Source: Chrysogorgia sp. JL179-B06
Lineage: Eukaryota; Cnidaria; Anthozoa; Scleralcyonacea; Chrysogorgiidae
DNA length: 64,000 bases
Direction of reading: 5' to 3'
Assembly: GCA_035772405.1 (NCBI GenBank)
Contig: JAYKKM010000144.1
Coordinates: 2,781,001 to 2,845,000, forward strand
The translations under genes and the position numbers were made by a program. Below are positions 63,557 to 64,000 of this stretch, piece by piece (position 1 is the first letter of the stretch; each line of letters opens with the position of its first letter). The notes under the pieces were generated by a model, which was given only the letters and a program-made list of their open reading frames with translations, did not search any database and was not told where the DNA came from.

Positions 63557-64000
63557 ACTGTGATAACAGATTTTTGCACTGCAGTGATAACAGATTTTTG
63601 CATGTGATAACAGATTTTTGCACTGCAGTGATAACAAGTTTTTGCACTGTGATAACAAGTTTTTGCACAGTGATAACAAGTTTTTGCACAGTGATAACAG
63701 ATTTTTGCATGTGATAACAGATTTTTGCACTGCAGTGATAACAGATTTTTGCACTGTAATAACATATGTTTGCACTGTGATAACAGATTTTTGCACTGTG
63801 ATAACAAGTTTTTACACTGTGATAACAGATTTTTGCACTGTGTTAACAGATTTTTTGCACTGTGATAACAGATTTTTGCACTGTAATAACATATGTTTGC
63901 ACTGTGATAACAGATTTTTGCACTGTGATAACAGATTTTTGCACTGCAGTGATAACAGATTTTTGCACTGTAATAACATATGTTTGCACTGTGATAACAG
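63557..64000. repeat. 21-bp satellite array A2, inverted relative to A1
   Basis: GTGATAACAGATTTTTGCACT units, complement of array A1, with extra forms (GCACTGCAGTGATAAC; GTAATAACATATGTTTGCAC) that recur at about 130-bp spacing, hinting at a higher-order repeat. It continues past the window end. Confidence 0.92.

Overview
The window reads as AT-rich, repeat-rich animal genomic DNA, most likely from a cnidarian or another early-branching metazoan. The evidence is a spliced DOCK-family gene whose protein closely resembles human DOCK9/10/11, intronless class A GPCR genes, and dense relics of PIF/Harbinger, Ty3/gypsy, BEL/Pao, CR1/Jockey-like LINEs, SINEs and many MITEs. Species assignment is inference.

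The backbone is one plus-strand gene that crosses nearly the whole window. Eleven exons between 5616 and 56879, with fitting splice sites and continuous reading phase, encode the DHR-2 (Rho-GEF) region of a DOCK-D (zizimin) protein. A very short possible last exon lies at 57909-57935. The 5' part of the gene is upstream of the window. Almost everything else lies in its introns or flanks.

Layout. 1-5615: an apparently complete PIF/Harbinger transposon (63-3530, transposase plus Myb-like ORF) abuts a truncated minus-strand gypsy element with one LTR (3531-5421). 5616-18456: exons 1-6, with introns full of MITEs, a LINE tail, a 21-bp satellite (9186-10292), a 20-bp satellite (11117-11436) and a decayed Crypton-like element (12410-13387). 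18457-46972: a 28.5-kb intron holding five tandem copies of an intronless class A GPCR gene on the same strand. Two copies are intact, one has a single stop codon, one has two compensating frameshifts and one is clearly dead. The intron also holds BEL/Pao remains, duplicated LINE tails and a 20-bp satellite split by a LINE with an intact reverse transcriptase domain. 46973-57935: exons 7-12, with a 3.2-kb transposon (51030-54198) in intron 9 whose left inverted terminal region has grown into about 45 copies of a 34-bp repeat. 57936-64000: TIR elements, a SINE, a MITE, and a second inverted array of the 21-bp satellite inside a LINE fragment.

How the parts relate. The DOCK gene is the only clearly conserved host gene. 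The GPCR cluster is a young local expansion nested in it, and MITE presence or absence gives the order of its duplications. Three satellites have visible links to other structures: one to a transposon terminus, one to a splice acceptor, and one to a degenerate short version nearby. The best candidates for something undescribed are the transposon with the satellite-expanded terminus and the satellite that runs into a splice acceptor.
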